DNA of 64,000 bases from an uncultured Roseicyclus sp. (GTDB lineage Bacteria > Pseudomonadota > Alphaproteobacteria > Rhodobacterales > Rhodobacteraceae), in assembly GCA_937139335.1 (NCBI GenBank), contig CAKZPN010000061.1, forward strand, positions 62,001 through 126,000, given 5' to 3'. Shown in pieces: positions 1 through 9,126 of this stretch; the first letter of the stretch is position 1, and each line of letters begins with the position of its first letter. The notes beneath the pieces are model-generated. The model was given only the letters and a program-made list of their open reading frames with translations, was not told the origin of the DNA and made no database searches. Position numbers and translations under genes: made by a program.

Positions 1-16
1 GGTAAAGTTCGGCCAT
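1..16 (-). CDS. Start of a further gene of the sugar ABC operon (truncated)
   Basis: Only five codons (Met-Ala-Glu-Leu-Tyr) are visible before the window edge. The ATG shares its A with the TGA stop of the upstream permease gene (TGATG), so the gene is translationally coupled to the transporter operon. By position it could be the ATP-binding or the solute-binding subunit, both of which are missing from the visible part, but five residues cannot decide this. Confidence 0.5.
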
Positions 17-930
17 CAGCCTTTCACACCTCCCGTGGAAATGCCCTTGATGAAGTATTTCTGGGCCAGGAAGAACACGATCAGCGAGGGCGCCAGCGCC
101 AGCACGGTCATCGCGAGGATCTGGTTCCAGTTGAACGCCTCGGTCGTGTCGATCGCGAGCCGCAGCGCCAGGCTGACCGGGTAGTTCTCGATCGAGGAGA
201 TGTAGATCAGCGGCCCGAGAAAGTCGTTCATCGTCCACATGAACTGGAACAGGCAGACCGAGATCAGCGCCGGGGCCAGCATCGGCACCACGACATAAAT
301 GAGCGTCTGGAAGGTGTTGGCGCCGTCGACGCGCGCCGCCTCTTCGATGTCGCGGGGGATGGCGCGTAGGAACTGCACCAGCATGAAGACGAAGAACGCC
401 TCCCACGCCAGGAACTGCGGCACGAAGAGCGGCAGGAAGGTGTCGAGCCAGCCAAGCTCCCGGAACAGCAGGTATTGCGGGATCCGCGTGACGACGTCGG
501 GCAGCAGCAGCGTGGCGATCAGCACCGCGAAGAGCGCCTTCTTGCCCGGAAACTCGAAGCGGGCGAAGCCGTAGGCGACGAGGGTCGAGGACACCGCCGT
601 GCCGATGACCTTGGGGATGACGATGCACATCGAATTCCAGAAGAACCGACCGAAGGTGTAGGGGGTCGAGGTTTCCCACCCGTCGATGTAGCCCTGCACG
701 GTCGGGTTTGCGGGCCAGAACCAGGCGCTGGAGAACATCTCCTGGTTGGTCTTGAACGACGCGCCGATCAGCCAGATCAGCGGGTAGAGCATGAACAGCC
801 CGACCACGCAGAGCAGCGCATAGCGCAGGCCGGCCGAGATCTTCTCGCGGCGGCGACGGCGGCGTTCGACATCGCTTGCGGCGGCGATCCGGGCGCGCCC
901 GGCGGCGGAGGTATCGGGAACGGCGGTCAT
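16..930 (-). CDS. Carbohydrate ABC transporter permease, MalG/UgpE type
   Basis: This 304-residue inner-membrane protein is the second permease of a sugar importer. It has a basic cytoplasmic N-terminus (RRRRRRREK around residues 23-31), a first membrane helix at about 35-55 and five further hydrophobic segments. The EAA loop that contacts the ATPase reads EAARVDGAN. The ATG at 930 lies two bases beyond the stop of the MalF-type permease, so the two are co-translated. Longer open frames upstream of 930 in this frame overlap the partner permease gene and are not coding. The sugar is unknown; the GH4 enzyme in the operon suggests an alpha-linked glycoside. Confidence 0.93.
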   Translation of the reverse strand: MTAVPDTSAAGRARIAAASDVERRRRRREKISAGLRYALLCVVGLFMLYPLIWLIGASFKTNQEMFSSAWFWPANPTVQGYIDGWETSTPYTFGRFFWNSMCIVIPKVIGTAVSSTLVAYGFARFEFPGKKALFAVLIATLLLPDVVTRIPQYLLFRELGWLDTFLPLFVPQFLAWEAFFVFMLVQFLRAIPRDIEEAARVDGANTFQTLIYVVVPMLAPALISVCLFQFMWTMNDFLGPLIYISSIENYPVSLALRLAIDTTEAFNWNQILAMTVLALAPSLIVFFLAQKYFIKGISTGGVKG

Positions 931-932
931 GT

Positions 933-1817
933 TCACTGCCTCCTGTCGCCGGCGTAGTAGACCCATTTCTTCGACGACCAAAAGGCGATCAGAGTCAGCG
1001 CCATGATGATGAGAAACAGCACCCAGGCGATGGCAGATGCGTAGCCCATGTCGAAGCTGCGAAACGCCTTGTCGTAGATGTAGAGCGGCAGCAGGTAGGT
1101 GGAGCGCAGCGGCCCGCCTTGGGTGATGATGAAGGGACCGTTGAATTCCTGGAACGCCTGCACCGTCTGCATGATCAGGTTGAAGAAGATCACCGGCGTG
1201 AGCAGCGGCAGCGTGATGAAGCGGAAGGTCGCCCACTTGCCAGCGCCGTCGATCGAGGCCGCCTCGTAGAGCGATTTGTCGATGGTCTGAAGCGCGGCGA
1301 GGAAGATCACCATCGCCGATCCGAACTGCCAGCAGCGGAGCAGGGTGATGGTGAAAAGCGCGTTGCCCGGATCGCCGAACCAGTTCACCGCGTCGCCGCC
1401 AAGCGCCACGATGATCATGTTCACGAGGCCGGTGTCGGCGAAGATGTAGCGCCACAGCACCGCGATCGCGACCGAGCCGCCGAGGATGGACGGCACGTAG
1501 AAGGCGGTGCGGAAGAGGTTGATCGCGCGCAGCCGGTAGTTGAGCACCACCGCGATGAACAGCGCGAAGGCCAGCTTCAGCGGTACGGTCATGAAGACGT
1601 AGAGCAGCGTGACCGACAGCGAGCGTTCGAAGATCCGGTCGCGGGTCAGAAGCCGCTCGTAATTGGCGAACCCGACCCATTCGGGCGTCGTCAACAGGTC
1701 GTAGTCGGTGAAGCTGAGGTAGAGCGACGCGCCGAAGGGAAAGGCCGTGAACAGGATCAGGCCAAGCACGTAGGGCGCGACATAGGCCAGCCCGAGGTAT
1801 CTGCTTTCGCCGCCCAT
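933..1817 (-). CDS. Carbohydrate ABC transporter permease, MalF/UgpA type
   Basis: A 294-residue membrane permease forming a heterodimer with the following MalG-type subunit. Its N-terminal hydrophobic helix starts near residue 8, six membrane segments can be seen, and the EAA loop reads EAASIDGAGKW (about residues 190-200). The ATG at 1817 overlaps the TGA of the GH4 gene (TGATG). A GTG one codon further upstream is the alternative start, but it gives no better ribosome site. The operon order is GH4 - MalF type - MalG type - next gene. Confidence 0.93.
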   Translation of the reverse strand: MGGESRYLGLAYVAPYVLGLILFTAFPFGASLYLSFTDYDLLTTPEWVGFANYERLLTRDRIFERSLSVTLLYVFMTVPLKLAFALFIAVVLNYRLRAINLFRTAFYVPSILGGSVAIAVLWRYIFADTGLVNMIIVALGGDAVNWFGDPGNALFTITLLRCWQFGSAMVIFLAALQTIDKSLYEAASIDGAGKWATFRFITLPLLTPVIFFNLIMQTVQAFQEFNGPFIITQGGPLRSTYLLPLYIYDKAFRSFDMGYASAIAWVLFLIIMALTLIAFWSSKKWVYYAGDRRQ

Positions 1818-3217
1818 CACGCGGCCTCCCCGACCAGCGCCTCGGGCAGCCAGTGCCGGGTCGCGGTCAGCATCTCGCCGAATAGCCGCCGCGCGTCGCC
1901 GGTAGCCAGCGGGCGCACCAGCGGGTCAGAGGCGAAGAGCGGGAAGAGCGCACCGTAATCTTGTGCAAGAACTGCATCGACTAGGCCTTTCTGGCGCAGC
2001 GCGTGGTCCGCGATGACCTCGGCCAGCGCGTCGGGCAGGCGTCCTGCCGGGATCGGCTCCACCCCCGCCGCGGAGAACCGCGCGTTGGTCTCCACGATGG
2101 CGCCCTCGGGCAGGTTCGCGACCTGGCCGCGGTTGGGCAGGTTGACGTTCGACAGGTGCGACCCGTCGCCCATCAACCCCGCGAACTGGTCGAGCATCGC
2201 CTCGTCGGACCGTTTCGCGACCGGGGCCATCCGCCCGTCGCGCAGCGCCTCTGCCTGCGCCAGCCGCGTGGCGCGGTCCTGCAGCCGCCACGACACCGGG
2301 GTCAGGGCATAGCCCCATCCCTCCGGGTCGTCCAGATACTCCCTCGCGGGGAGGAATTCCGCGAGGTGCCTGTCGCCGGCCGCGGCGGGGAGGCCGAAGC
2401 GGCGGAACAGATCGAACTTCACCCGTGAGCGCGAACCGAAGTAGCGGGCATGGTCGTCGTCCTTTCCAGGCTCGACCTCGTGCCAGCCGCCTTGCGCATG
2501 GGCGCGGGCAAACCCGGCCCAGTCCGCCATCATGTCGCGCCCGTCCAGCCGGATGCCGGTGACGAAGGTGAAATGGTTGATGCCGATCACGTCGACCTCG
2601 ACATCGCGGAACCCATGGCGCCGCGCACCCGCGGCCTCGTTGGCGATCCAGGCCACCTGCCGGCGCAGCTTCGTCACCTCGTGGCATTCGCCCCAGGCGC
2701 TGATCTGCGGATGCGCGCGGTAGAGCGCGTCGGTCAGCACGCTCATCGGATTGGTGAGGTTGCAGACATGCGCTTCAGGGGCGTAGCGGCGCACCGCCGC
2801 GCCGATCTCGAACAGCATCGGGACCGACCGCAGGGCGCGCACGAACCCGCCGGGACCGACCGTGTCGCCCACCGCCTGCGGAATGCCGTAGCGCGCGGGG
2901 ATGGCGATATCCGCCGCCATCTCTTCGAAACTGCCGGGCAGGATCGAGACGACGACCACATCCGCCCCCTCCAGCGCCTCGCCGATCTCGCGCACGGCCC
3001 GGTAGGTCGCGGGCCGGCCCACCGACACCTCGCCGTAGCGCGCGCCGATCCGGGCATTGCGTTCTGCCGCCGCATGGTCGGGATCGTAGAGCCGCACCTC
3101 GGCCGCGAAGCGCCCGTCGGCCGCCAGGTCGCCCATCAGCGTGAACGCCCAGTTGAGCGATCCGCCGCCGATATAGGCGATCTTCAGGGGTATAAGGTGA
3201 TGTTCGGTTTGCGTCAT
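1817..3217 (-). CDS. Glycoside hydrolase family 4 (alpha-glucosidase/alpha-galactosidase type)
   Basis: This 466-residue cytoplasmic enzyme belongs to the NAD- and Mn-dependent GH4 family, which cleaves glycosides by a redox-elimination mechanism. The N-terminal Rossmann loop reads IGGGSLNW (residues 16-23). The metal-binding Cys152 lies in VCNLTNP and the metal-binding His215 in GINHFTF. It is the first gene of the sugar ABC operon, so it probably hydrolyses the imported glycoside. The ATG at 3217 has no obvious Shine-Dalgarno sequence. Anomeric and sugar specificity (galactosidase, glucosidase or glucuronidase) cannot be told from sequence alone. Confidence 0.93.
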   Translation of the reverse strand: MTQTEHHLIPLKIAYIGGGSLNWAFTLMGDLAADGRFAAEVRLYDPDHAAAERNARIGARYGEVSVGRPATYRAVREIGEALEGADVVVVSILPGSFEEMAADIAIPARYGIPQAVGDTVGPGGFVRALRSVPMLFEIGAAVRRYAPEAHVCNLTNPMSVLTDALYRAHPQISAWGECHEVTKLRRQVAWIANEAAGARRHGFRDVEVDVIGINHFTFVTGIRLDGRDMMADWAGFARAHAQGGWHEVEPGKDDDHARYFGSRSRVKFDLFRRFGLPAAAGDRHLAEFLPAREYLDDPEGWGYALTPVSWRLQDRATRLAQAEALRDGRMAPVAKRSDEAMLDQFAGLMGDGSHLSNVNLPNRGQVANLPEGAIVETNARFSAAGVEPIPAGRLPDALAEVIADHALRQKGLVDAVLAQDYGALFPLFASDPLVRPLATGDARRLFGEMLTATRHWLPEALVGEAA

Positions 3218-3382
3218 GTTTTCGTGTAATTCAAACAGGCTCGGACCACCGGCACAAGTGGCGCCAGGTCCAAGGCCCGTGAGTTCTCCCAATTTTGACA
3301 GGGGATTTTTCTCTATCTCTTCCCTTTCATCGAAGTTACGCTTGGGCCAACACAGAGAAAATGAACGGAACATAACAAAAAG

Positions 3383-4261
3383 ATGGATCTTTTCGAACAT
3401 ACTCTGGTCTCCATGCTTCCGACGCAGGCTCTCAACCTCAGGCTCGCGCGCCCGCCGATCCCGATGACCCATGCGACCACATGGAAGATCGACAAGGTCA
3501 ACCCCGTGAATGACCTGGTGATCTGCCTGACCGGGGGCGGCAGCTACCGCATCGCGGAGGAGGACGTGACGCTGTCGCCCGGCGAGGCGATGCTGATCCC
3601 GGCCTATACGCGCTTTCGCGGGGCCTATTGCGGCGACGGCGCCGTCTACACCGGCGTGGCACAGCATTTCTCGCTCGACCTGTTCGGGCGCGGCGACGTG
3701 CTGGGGCAGATGCGGCTCAAGCGGCAGGTGCGGCTGTCGAACTGGGCCGTGCTGGAGCCGCTGGTGCGGCACTACCGCGACTCGCCCTCGGGCGCGATGG
3801 CGACGCTGATGCAGCATCACCAGTTCATGGTCATCCTGCTGATGTTCCTCGAGGACGCATTTCTGGGCTGGCGCGAGGCCGCGCCCGGAACGCCGCAGGA
3901 CCAGGACCTTCTGTCGATGCAGATCATGTTCGTGGCCTCGCGCCTTGCGGCGGACCCGGTCGGGTCGGGGGTCGACGAGGCGATGCAGTCGGTCAGCTTC
4001 AACCCCGACTATTTCCGCCGGGCGTTCCGCGACCGGATCGGGATGACGCCGCAGAAGTACCGGGAGCTCAAGCGCATGGAATTCGCGGTGAGCCGGCTGG
4101 GCCAGGGCCATGCCGTCAAGCAGGTCGCGGCCGAACTGGGCTATTCCGACCCGTATTTCTTCAGCCGCATGTTCAAGCGGCACATCGGCTTCAGCCCGTC
4201 GAACTACCGGTTGCGGCGCGGTGGCATGGATCTCGATCCGCCCGTCCCGCCGGTCGCATGA
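3383..4261 (+). CDS. AraC family transcriptional regulator
   Basis: A 292-residue protein with an N-terminal cupin-like sensor half (GGGSYRI, then a GEAML turn near residues 60-75) and a C-terminal double helix-turn-helix of the AraC/XylS type. The second HTH reads GYSDPYFFSRMFKRHIG, with the conserved FSPSNYR tail at about 270-280. It is divergent from the GH4/ABC operon and separated by 165 bases, the standard layout for a sugar-responsive activator of that operon. An internal ATG at 3413 is the alternative start; neither start has a clear ribosome-binding site. Confidence 0.92.
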   Translation: MDLFEHTLVSMLPTQALNLRLARPPIPMTHATTWKIDKVNPVNDLVICLTGGGSYRIAEEDVTLSPGEAMLIPAYTRFRGAYCGDGAVYTGVAQHFSLDLFGRGDVLGQMRLKRQVRLSNWAVLEPLVRHYRDSPSGAMATLMQHHQFMVILLMFLEDAFLGWREAAPGTPQDQDLLSMQIMFVASRLAADPVGSGVDEAMQSVSFNPDYFRRAFRDRIGMTPQKYRELKRMEFAVSRLGQGHAVKQVAAELGYSDPYFFSRMFKRHIGFSPSNYRLRRGGMDLDPPVPPVA

Positions 4262-4333
4262 GGGCAACGTTCTGCCGACCCGGTCTGCAATGCACCGACC
4301 CGCCGGTCGCGCGCGTTCAGGGCGGAAAAGGAA

Positions 4334-4364
4334 GGGGCCGCATGCCCTGCCGGACAGCGGCCCC
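4334..4364 (-). terminator. Probable Rho-independent terminator of the cydABX operon
   Basis: The inverted repeat GGGGCCGC / GCGGCCCC (8 bp arms, 15-base loop) lies 40 bases downstream of the cydX stop. On the minus strand it is followed by the pyrimidine-rich TTCCTTTTCC. It sits between the convergent araC-type gene and cydX and may act on both strands. Confidence 0.6.
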
Positions 4365-4405
4365 AGTTCACTCCGAAGGGACGTTCGAAGTATCCGGCGG
4401 GAGGC

Positions 4406-4522
4406 TCAGGTATCGTGTTCCTCGGCGAGGATCTGGTCCTCGCGCATTTCGAGCCACATGGCGTTGACAACGGCGAAGATCGCGGCGAGGGGCAGGCCGA
4501 GAAGCCAGGCGAAATACCACAT
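4406..4522 (-). CDS. cydX: Cytochrome bd oxidase small subunit CydX (YbgT family)
   Basis: A 38-residue protein with one membrane helix, beginning MWYFAWLLGLPLA and continuing with the typical AVVNAMWLEM segment and an acidic tail. CydX stabilises the haem b595/d site of the bd oxidase in E. coli, and these N-terminal features are diagnostic of the family. It follows cydB by 14 bases and has a strong AAAGGAGA ribosome-binding site before the ATG at 4522. It is the last gene of cydABX and is easily missed because it is so short. Confidence 0.9.
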   Translation of the reverse strand: MWYFAWLLGLPLAAIFAVVNAMWLEMREDQILAEEHDT

Positions 4523-4536
4523 CGGTGTCTCCTTTC

Positions 4537-5700
4537 TCAGTAGGTGGTGTCGGAATTGGCGGTGACGTCAGCTTCCGTCACCTTGCCCCAGAGCACCCAG
4601 TAGACCCAGGACGTGTAGGCGAGGATGAGCGGCATGAAGATCGCCGTGCAGACCAGCATGATGAAGAGCGTCAGGTGCGAACTGGAACTGTCCCAGACGG
4701 TGAGCGACGAGTTGGGGTCGACCGTCGAGGGCAGAATGAAGGGGAACATCGTCAGTCCGACCGTGGAGATCATCCCGAAGATGCCGAGCTTGGACCACAG
4801 GAGCGTGCCGACCTCGGACCCGCTCCGCAAACCGCGGATCGCCATGGTGGTGCCGAGGAAGCCCAGGAGCGGTGCGGCCGCGATCCAGGGCCGCGCTGCA
4901 TAGGCCGCGAGCCAGCTGCCGGAGCGGACGACCTCGGATTGCAGCGGGTTTGACGGCCCGTCGCGCACGACCTCGCCCGCGATGGCATAGCCCTCGATGC
5001 CGAAGGCGAGCCACAGCCCGGCGAGCGCGAAGCCCGCAAGCGTCACCAAGCCCGTCACGGTGCCGATGGCCCGTGCCCGCTCGACGATGACGCCCTCTGA
5101 TTTCAGGCCCAGCCAGGCCGCGCCGTGCGTGAGAAGCATGGCAAGCGACACGACACCCGTGAGCAGCGCGAAGGGGTTGAGGAGGCCGAGGAACTTGGCG
5201 TGGAAGGCGCCGTCATACATCGGGTAGAGATCCTGCGTCAGGTGAAACGGCACGCCCTGCAGAACGTTGCCGACCGCGACGCCGAAGATCAGCGCCGGCA
5301 CGGCCCCGCCCGCGAACAGCGCCCAATCCCAGGTGGTGCGCCATGCCTTCGAGTCTCGCTTGGAGCGATACTTGAATGCCACGGGCCGCACGATGAAGGC
5401 CGCGAGCACCACGAACATGGCGAGGTAGAAGCCCGAGAAGCTGACGGCATAAAGCGGTGGCCACGCGGCGAAGATTGCGCCGCCGCCGAGGATGAACCAC
5501 ACTTGGTTGCCCTCCCAGGTGGGGCCGATCGTGTTGATGGTCACACGCCGCTCGACGTCGGTCTTCGCCACGAAGGGCAGGAGCGCGCCCACCCCCATGT
5601 CGAAGCCGTCGGTCAGGGCGAAGCCGATCAGAAGGACGCCCAGGAGCAACCACCAGATCACACGCAGGACATCGTAGGAGATGAGATCGAAGAGGGTCAT
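4537..5700 (-). CDS. cydB: Cytochrome bd ubiquinol oxidase subunit II
   Basis: This 387-residue integral membrane protein is the structural partner of CydA in the quinol oxidase that reduces O2 to water with high affinity. The family hallmarks are the N-terminal LTDGFDMGVG, GPTWEGNQVWFI near residues 60-71 and the RPVAFKYRSK loop. Roughly eight to nine hydrophobic helices are visible. It starts eight bases after the cydA stop with an AAGGA ribosome site overlapping that stop codon. Length is close to E. coli CydB (379 residues). Confidence 0.97.
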   Translation of the reverse strand: MTLFDLISYDVLRVIWWLLLGVLLIGFALTDGFDMGVGALLPFVAKTDVERRVTINTIGPTWEGNQVWFILGGGAIFAAWPPLYAVSFSGFYLAMFVVLAAFIVRPVAFKYRSKRDSKAWRTTWDWALFAGGAVPALIFGVAVGNVLQGVPFHLTQDLYPMYDGAFHAKFLGLLNPFALLTGVVSLAMLLTHGAAWLGLKSEGVIVERARAIGTVTGLVTLAGFALAGLWLAFGIEGYAIAGEVVRDGPSNPLQSEVVRSGSWLAAYAARPWIAAAPLLGFLGTTMAIRGLRSGSEVGTLLWSKLGIFGMISTVGLTMFPFILPSTVDPNSSLTVWDSSSSHLTLFIMLVCTAIFMPLILAYTSWVYWVLWGKVTEADVTANSDTTY

Positions 5701-5706
5701 TGGTCC

Positions 5707-7356
5707 TTACTCCGCAGGGGTCGCGCCGGCGGTGCGCGGCTCGACAGGGGTATTGGCGGGTGCGCCGGGGATGTTTCCGTCATGCGTGCGCAGGCGGTGT
5801 TCGTGGCGCGCCATCCAGTCGGCGGTGTCCTCCACGTCCATGAACGGGCCCTTGCGGATGTATTTCAGCATGAGGCCCATCTCGACGACGAAGAGCACCG
5901 AGTAGAAGAGCATGAAGCCCGCAATCGTGATCAGAAGTTCGGTGGCCCCGAGGTGGCTGACCGACATGGCGGTGGGAAGGACGCCGTCCACCGTCCAGGG
6001 TTGGCGTCCGAATTCGGCCACGAACCATCCCATCTCGGCCGCGAGCCATGGCGTCGGGACCACCGCAACCGCGCCCCACAGAGCCCAGCGCGGAAAGCTC
6101 ATGTTCCGGAACGAGGCGCGGTAGAAGAAATAAGCCATCATTCCGATGAAGGAGAACCCGAGCGCCACCATCACCCGGAACGCCCAGAACAGCGGCCAGA
6201 CGGTCGGGATTGTATCTTCGGCGGCCATCGTGATCTGCGCGTCCGTCGCCTCGCGCGGGTCGTCGAGGTAGCGCAGGAGCAGGAAGGCGAAGCCGAGATC
6301 GGCGGAATGCTCCTCGAAGGTCGCGGTGACCGCCGGATCGGTCGCCTCGCGGTCGGTCCGGATCGTTTGCAGCGCGTCCCAGGCGATGATGCCGGAGCGG
6401 ATGCGGTCTTCCGCGCGGGCCTCGAGCTCATTGATGCCGGGGATTTCCGTGTCGAGCGAGCGCGTGCCGATCAGGCCCATCGCCCAGGGGATATGGACTG
6501 CGTAATGCGTCTCGCGCGCCTCCTGGTCGGGGAAGCCGAAGGCGGTGAAATGCGCCGGTGCTTCTTCGGTCTCCCACATCGCCTCGATGGCGGCGAGCTT
6601 CATCTGCTGGGAATGGGTGGCCGAATACCCGGACTCGTCGCCGAGAATGACCACCGACAACGCCGAGGCGAGGCCGAAGGAGGACGCGATGGCAATGGAG
6701 CGGCGGGCAAGCTCGGTATGGCGGTTCTTCAGCAGGTACCACGCCGAAACGCCCAGGACGAAGACCGCCGCCGTGACGTAGCCCGCCGAGACGGTGTGCA
6801 CGAACTTGGCCTGCGCCACCTCGTTGAATACGACGTCGAAGAACGAGGTCATCTCCATCCGCATCGTCATCGGATTGAACTCGGCGCCGACCGGGTTCTG
6901 CATCCAGCCGTTCGCGATCAGGATCCACAGCGCCGATAGGTTCGACCCGATCGCCACGAGCCATGTGACGCCGAGGTGCCCGACCTTCGACAGCTTGTCC
7001 CAGCCGAAGAAGAACAGGCCGACGAAGGTCGCCTCGAGGAAGAAGGCCATCAGCCCTTCGATGGCGAGCGGAGCGCCGAAGATGTCGCCGACATAGTGGC
7101 TGTAGTAGCTCCAGTTCATGCCGAACTGGAATTCCATCGTGATGCCGGTCGCGACGCCGAGCACGAAGTTGATGCCGAACAACGTCCCCCAGAATTTGGT
7201 CATCTGCCGCCAGATCGGGCGGCTTGTCATCACGTAGACGGTCTCCATGATCGCGACGATGACCGACAGGCCCAGCGTCAGTGGCACGAAGAGGAAGTGA
7301 TACATTGCAGTCATGGCGAACTGCAGGCGCGACAACTCGACAACATCGAGGTCCAT
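5707..7356 (-). CDS. cydA: Cytochrome bd ubiquinol oxidase subunit I
   Basis: A 549-residue membrane protein carrying all three haems of the bd oxidase. The haem ligands are visible: His20 in AMYHFLFVPL, the His of KFVHTV (b558) and the Met of AFRVMV (b558). The conserved GWFVAEFGRQPW segment lies near residue 450. The quinol-binding Q-loop is of the long, E. coli-like type. The ATG at 7356 is preceded by AAAGGAGA. An FNR box and a matching -10 element lie upstream, so expression should rise when oxygen falls. Confidence 0.98.
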   Translation of the reverse strand: MDLDVVELSRLQFAMTAMYHFLFVPLTLGLSVIVAIMETVYVMTSRPIWRQMTKFWGTLFGINFVLGVATGITMEFQFGMNWSYYSHYVGDIFGAPLAIEGLMAFFLEATFVGLFFFGWDKLSKVGHLGVTWLVAIGSNLSALWILIANGWMQNPVGAEFNPMTMRMEMTSFFDVVFNEVAQAKFVHTVSAGYVTAAVFVLGVSAWYLLKNRHTELARRSIAIASSFGLASALSVVILGDESGYSATHSQQMKLAAIEAMWETEEAPAHFTAFGFPDQEARETHYAVHIPWAMGLIGTRSLDTEIPGINELEARAEDRIRSGIIAWDALQTIRTDREATDPAVTATFEEHSADLGFAFLLLRYLDDPREATDAQITMAAEDTIPTVWPLFWAFRVMVALGFSFIGMMAYFFYRASFRNMSFPRWALWGAVAVVPTPWLAAEMGWFVAEFGRQPWTVDGVLPTAMSVSHLGATELLITIAGFMLFYSVLFVVEMGLMLKYIRKGPFMDVEDTADWMARHEHRLRTHDGNIPGAPANTPVEPRTAGATPAE

Positions 7357-7437
7357 GGTCGGTCTCCTTTGTCCCTCGCGGCAGGGGCACGCCTGCAGCG
7401 CATGGGCCGGGTGTAGAAAGGGCTGAGCGGGGAAACC

Positions 7438-7451
7438 TTGACCTAGATCAA
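7438..7451 (-). promoter_or_regulatory. FNR box upstream of cydA
   Basis: On the minus strand this reads TTGATCTAGGTCAA, matching the FNR consensus TTGAT-N4-ATCAA at 9 of its 10 defined bases. A candidate -10 hexamer TCTACA lies at 7417-7412. This puts the box centre about 40.5 bases before the expected start of transcription, the geometry of class II FNR activation. Confidence 0.8.
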
Positions 7452-7473
7452 AAAGATATATCTTGAATATAAA

Positions 7474-9126
7474 TTACAGTGACAACAATTTGTCGCAGGC
7501 CGCGATCTCGGCCGGTTTGTGCGTCGCGAGGATGATCAACGCACCCGGTATCGCGGCGCGGATCGCCGGCAGGATCTTGCGGGCGGTCGCGTCGTCGAGC
7601 CCTTCGGTCGGCTCGTCGAGCAGCAAGATGTCCGGGCGGCGCAGCAGCACCCGTGCAAGGGCCAGGCGCCGCGCCTCGCCGCCCGACAGACCCGACCCGG
7701 ATTCCCCCAGCAGCATGTCGAGCCCGCCGCGATCCGCCAGGGCGGAGCCGAGGTCGAGCATGTCGAGGATGGCGTCCATTTCGGCCTCGGTCGCCGCCGG
7801 AGCGGCGAGCGTCAGGTTGAAGCGGATGGTCCCCGACATGAGCTGACTGCGCTGCGGCAGAAAGCCGAGGCGGCGACGAAGATCGTGTTCCGCATACGCC
7901 GCGAGGGGGATGCCGGACAGCTCGATCTGCCCGCACAGCGGCTTGGCGAGGCCCGCCACGACGGAAAGCAGGCTGGACTTTCCGCACCCTGAGCGGCCGG
8001 TTATGCCGACGGTTTCGCCCGCATGCGAGTCGAGGTCCACGTGTGGCAGTATCGGCCGGTCGCCGTCCGGAGCCGCCACACCGACACCCCTCAGACGCAG
8101 GAGCGGCGCATCCGCCGACGGAGGGTTTGCGCTCGCAACTGGACATTCGGCTGGCGGTCGGTCGAGCATCGGCGCGACGCGCGCTGCCGCATCGCGCATC
8201 CGCCCGACCTCGGCCACCGCACGCTGGAGCGGCGCGAGGGCTTCGGTCAGGGCCAGCGTGGCAAAGACCGCGATCGCAGCGACGGCCGGGCTGATCGTCC
8301 CGCCGAGGGCAAGGAGGCCGCCCGCGAGCAGGGCCGTGGCGGCCGCCACGATACCGGTCGCCGACACCAGCGCTCCGGCCCGCGCATCGAGCCGCGCCAG
8401 CCGGCGCGCGGCGGCGCGCGCACCTTCGTCGATAGTCAGCACGGCGGCGCGCGAGCGGCCGAGCGCGCCATCGAACGTCAGCATGGTGCGCCCGCGCAGG
8501 TGTTCGATGGAGACCTCGCGCAGCGACTGCCGGCCAGCCTCCGCCTCTGCCGCCGGGCCGATCGAGGCGCGGCCAAGCAGAAGCATCGTCGCGGCGCCTC
8601 CGGCTGACAGCACGCCCACGGTCAGCGCAGCGATGCCGGGCGTCACCAGCCAGGCCAGCAGCGCGCCAGCCAGTGCGAGCGTGACCCCGGCCGCGAGCAA
8701 CGGAAAGACCAGCCGGATCACCACACCGTCGAGCGCGTCGACGTCCGAGATCACGCGGTTGAGCATGGTCGGGCTGCGCAGGCGCGACAGCGCGTCCGCG
8801 TCCTGCCGCGCCAGGCTGTCGAGCAGCCGCACCCGCAGTCGCGCCAGGGCGCGCAAGGTGGCATCATGGGTCAGCAGGCGTTCGCCGTAGCGGGCTGCCG
8901 TGCGGCCCAGGGCCAGCATGCGCACCCCGGCGGACGGGCGAAACACGTCGAAGGCGATGCCGATCCCGGCAAGGCCCGCCGCCCCGGACGCGGTGATGAA
9001 CCAGCCCGACAGGCCCAGAAGCATGGCGCCCGCGACGAGAACCGCCACCGACAGCAGCAGTCCGCGCCAGAGCGCCGCGCGTTCTTCCTGCCATATCAGG
9101 CGGAGGATCCGGAAAAGCGGCATCAT
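7474..9126 (-). CDS. cydC: Thiol reductant ABC exporter subunit CydC
   Basis: A 550-residue half-transporter with an N-terminal six-helix membrane domain (about residues 1-300) and a C-terminal ATPase. The Walker A motif is GRSGCGKSS, the signature LSGGEARRL and the Walker B ILLLDEPTEGLD. With CydD it exports cysteine/glutathione to the periplasm, which is needed to assemble cytochrome bd. The ATG at 9126 overlaps the cydD stop by four bases (ATGA). Its TAA stop lies 22 bases from the FNR box that serves cydA. Confidence 0.95.
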   Translation of the reverse strand: MMPLFRILRLIWQEERAALWRGLLLSVAVLVAGAMLLGLSGWFITASGAAGLAGIGIAFDVFRPSAGVRMLALGRTAARYGERLLTHDATLRALARLRVRLLDSLARQDADALSRLRSPTMLNRVISDVDALDGVVIRLVFPLLAAGVTLALAGALLAWLVTPGIAALTVGVLSAGGAATMLLLGRASIGPAAEAEAGRQSLREVSIEHLRGRTMLTFDGALGRSRAAVLTIDEGARAAARRLARLDARAGALVSATGIVAAATALLAGGLLALGGTISPAVAAIAVFATLALTEALAPLQRAVAEVGRMRDAAARVAPMLDRPPAECPVASANPPSADAPLLRLRGVGVAAPDGDRPILPHVDLDSHAGETVGITGRSGCGKSSLLSVVAGLAKPLCGQIELSGIPLAAYAEHDLRRRLGFLPQRSQLMSGTIRFNLTLAAPAATEAEMDAILDMLDLGSALADRGGLDMLLGESGSGLSGGEARRLALARVLLRRPDILLLDEPTEGLDDATARKILPAIRAAIPGALIILATHKPAEIAACDKLLSL

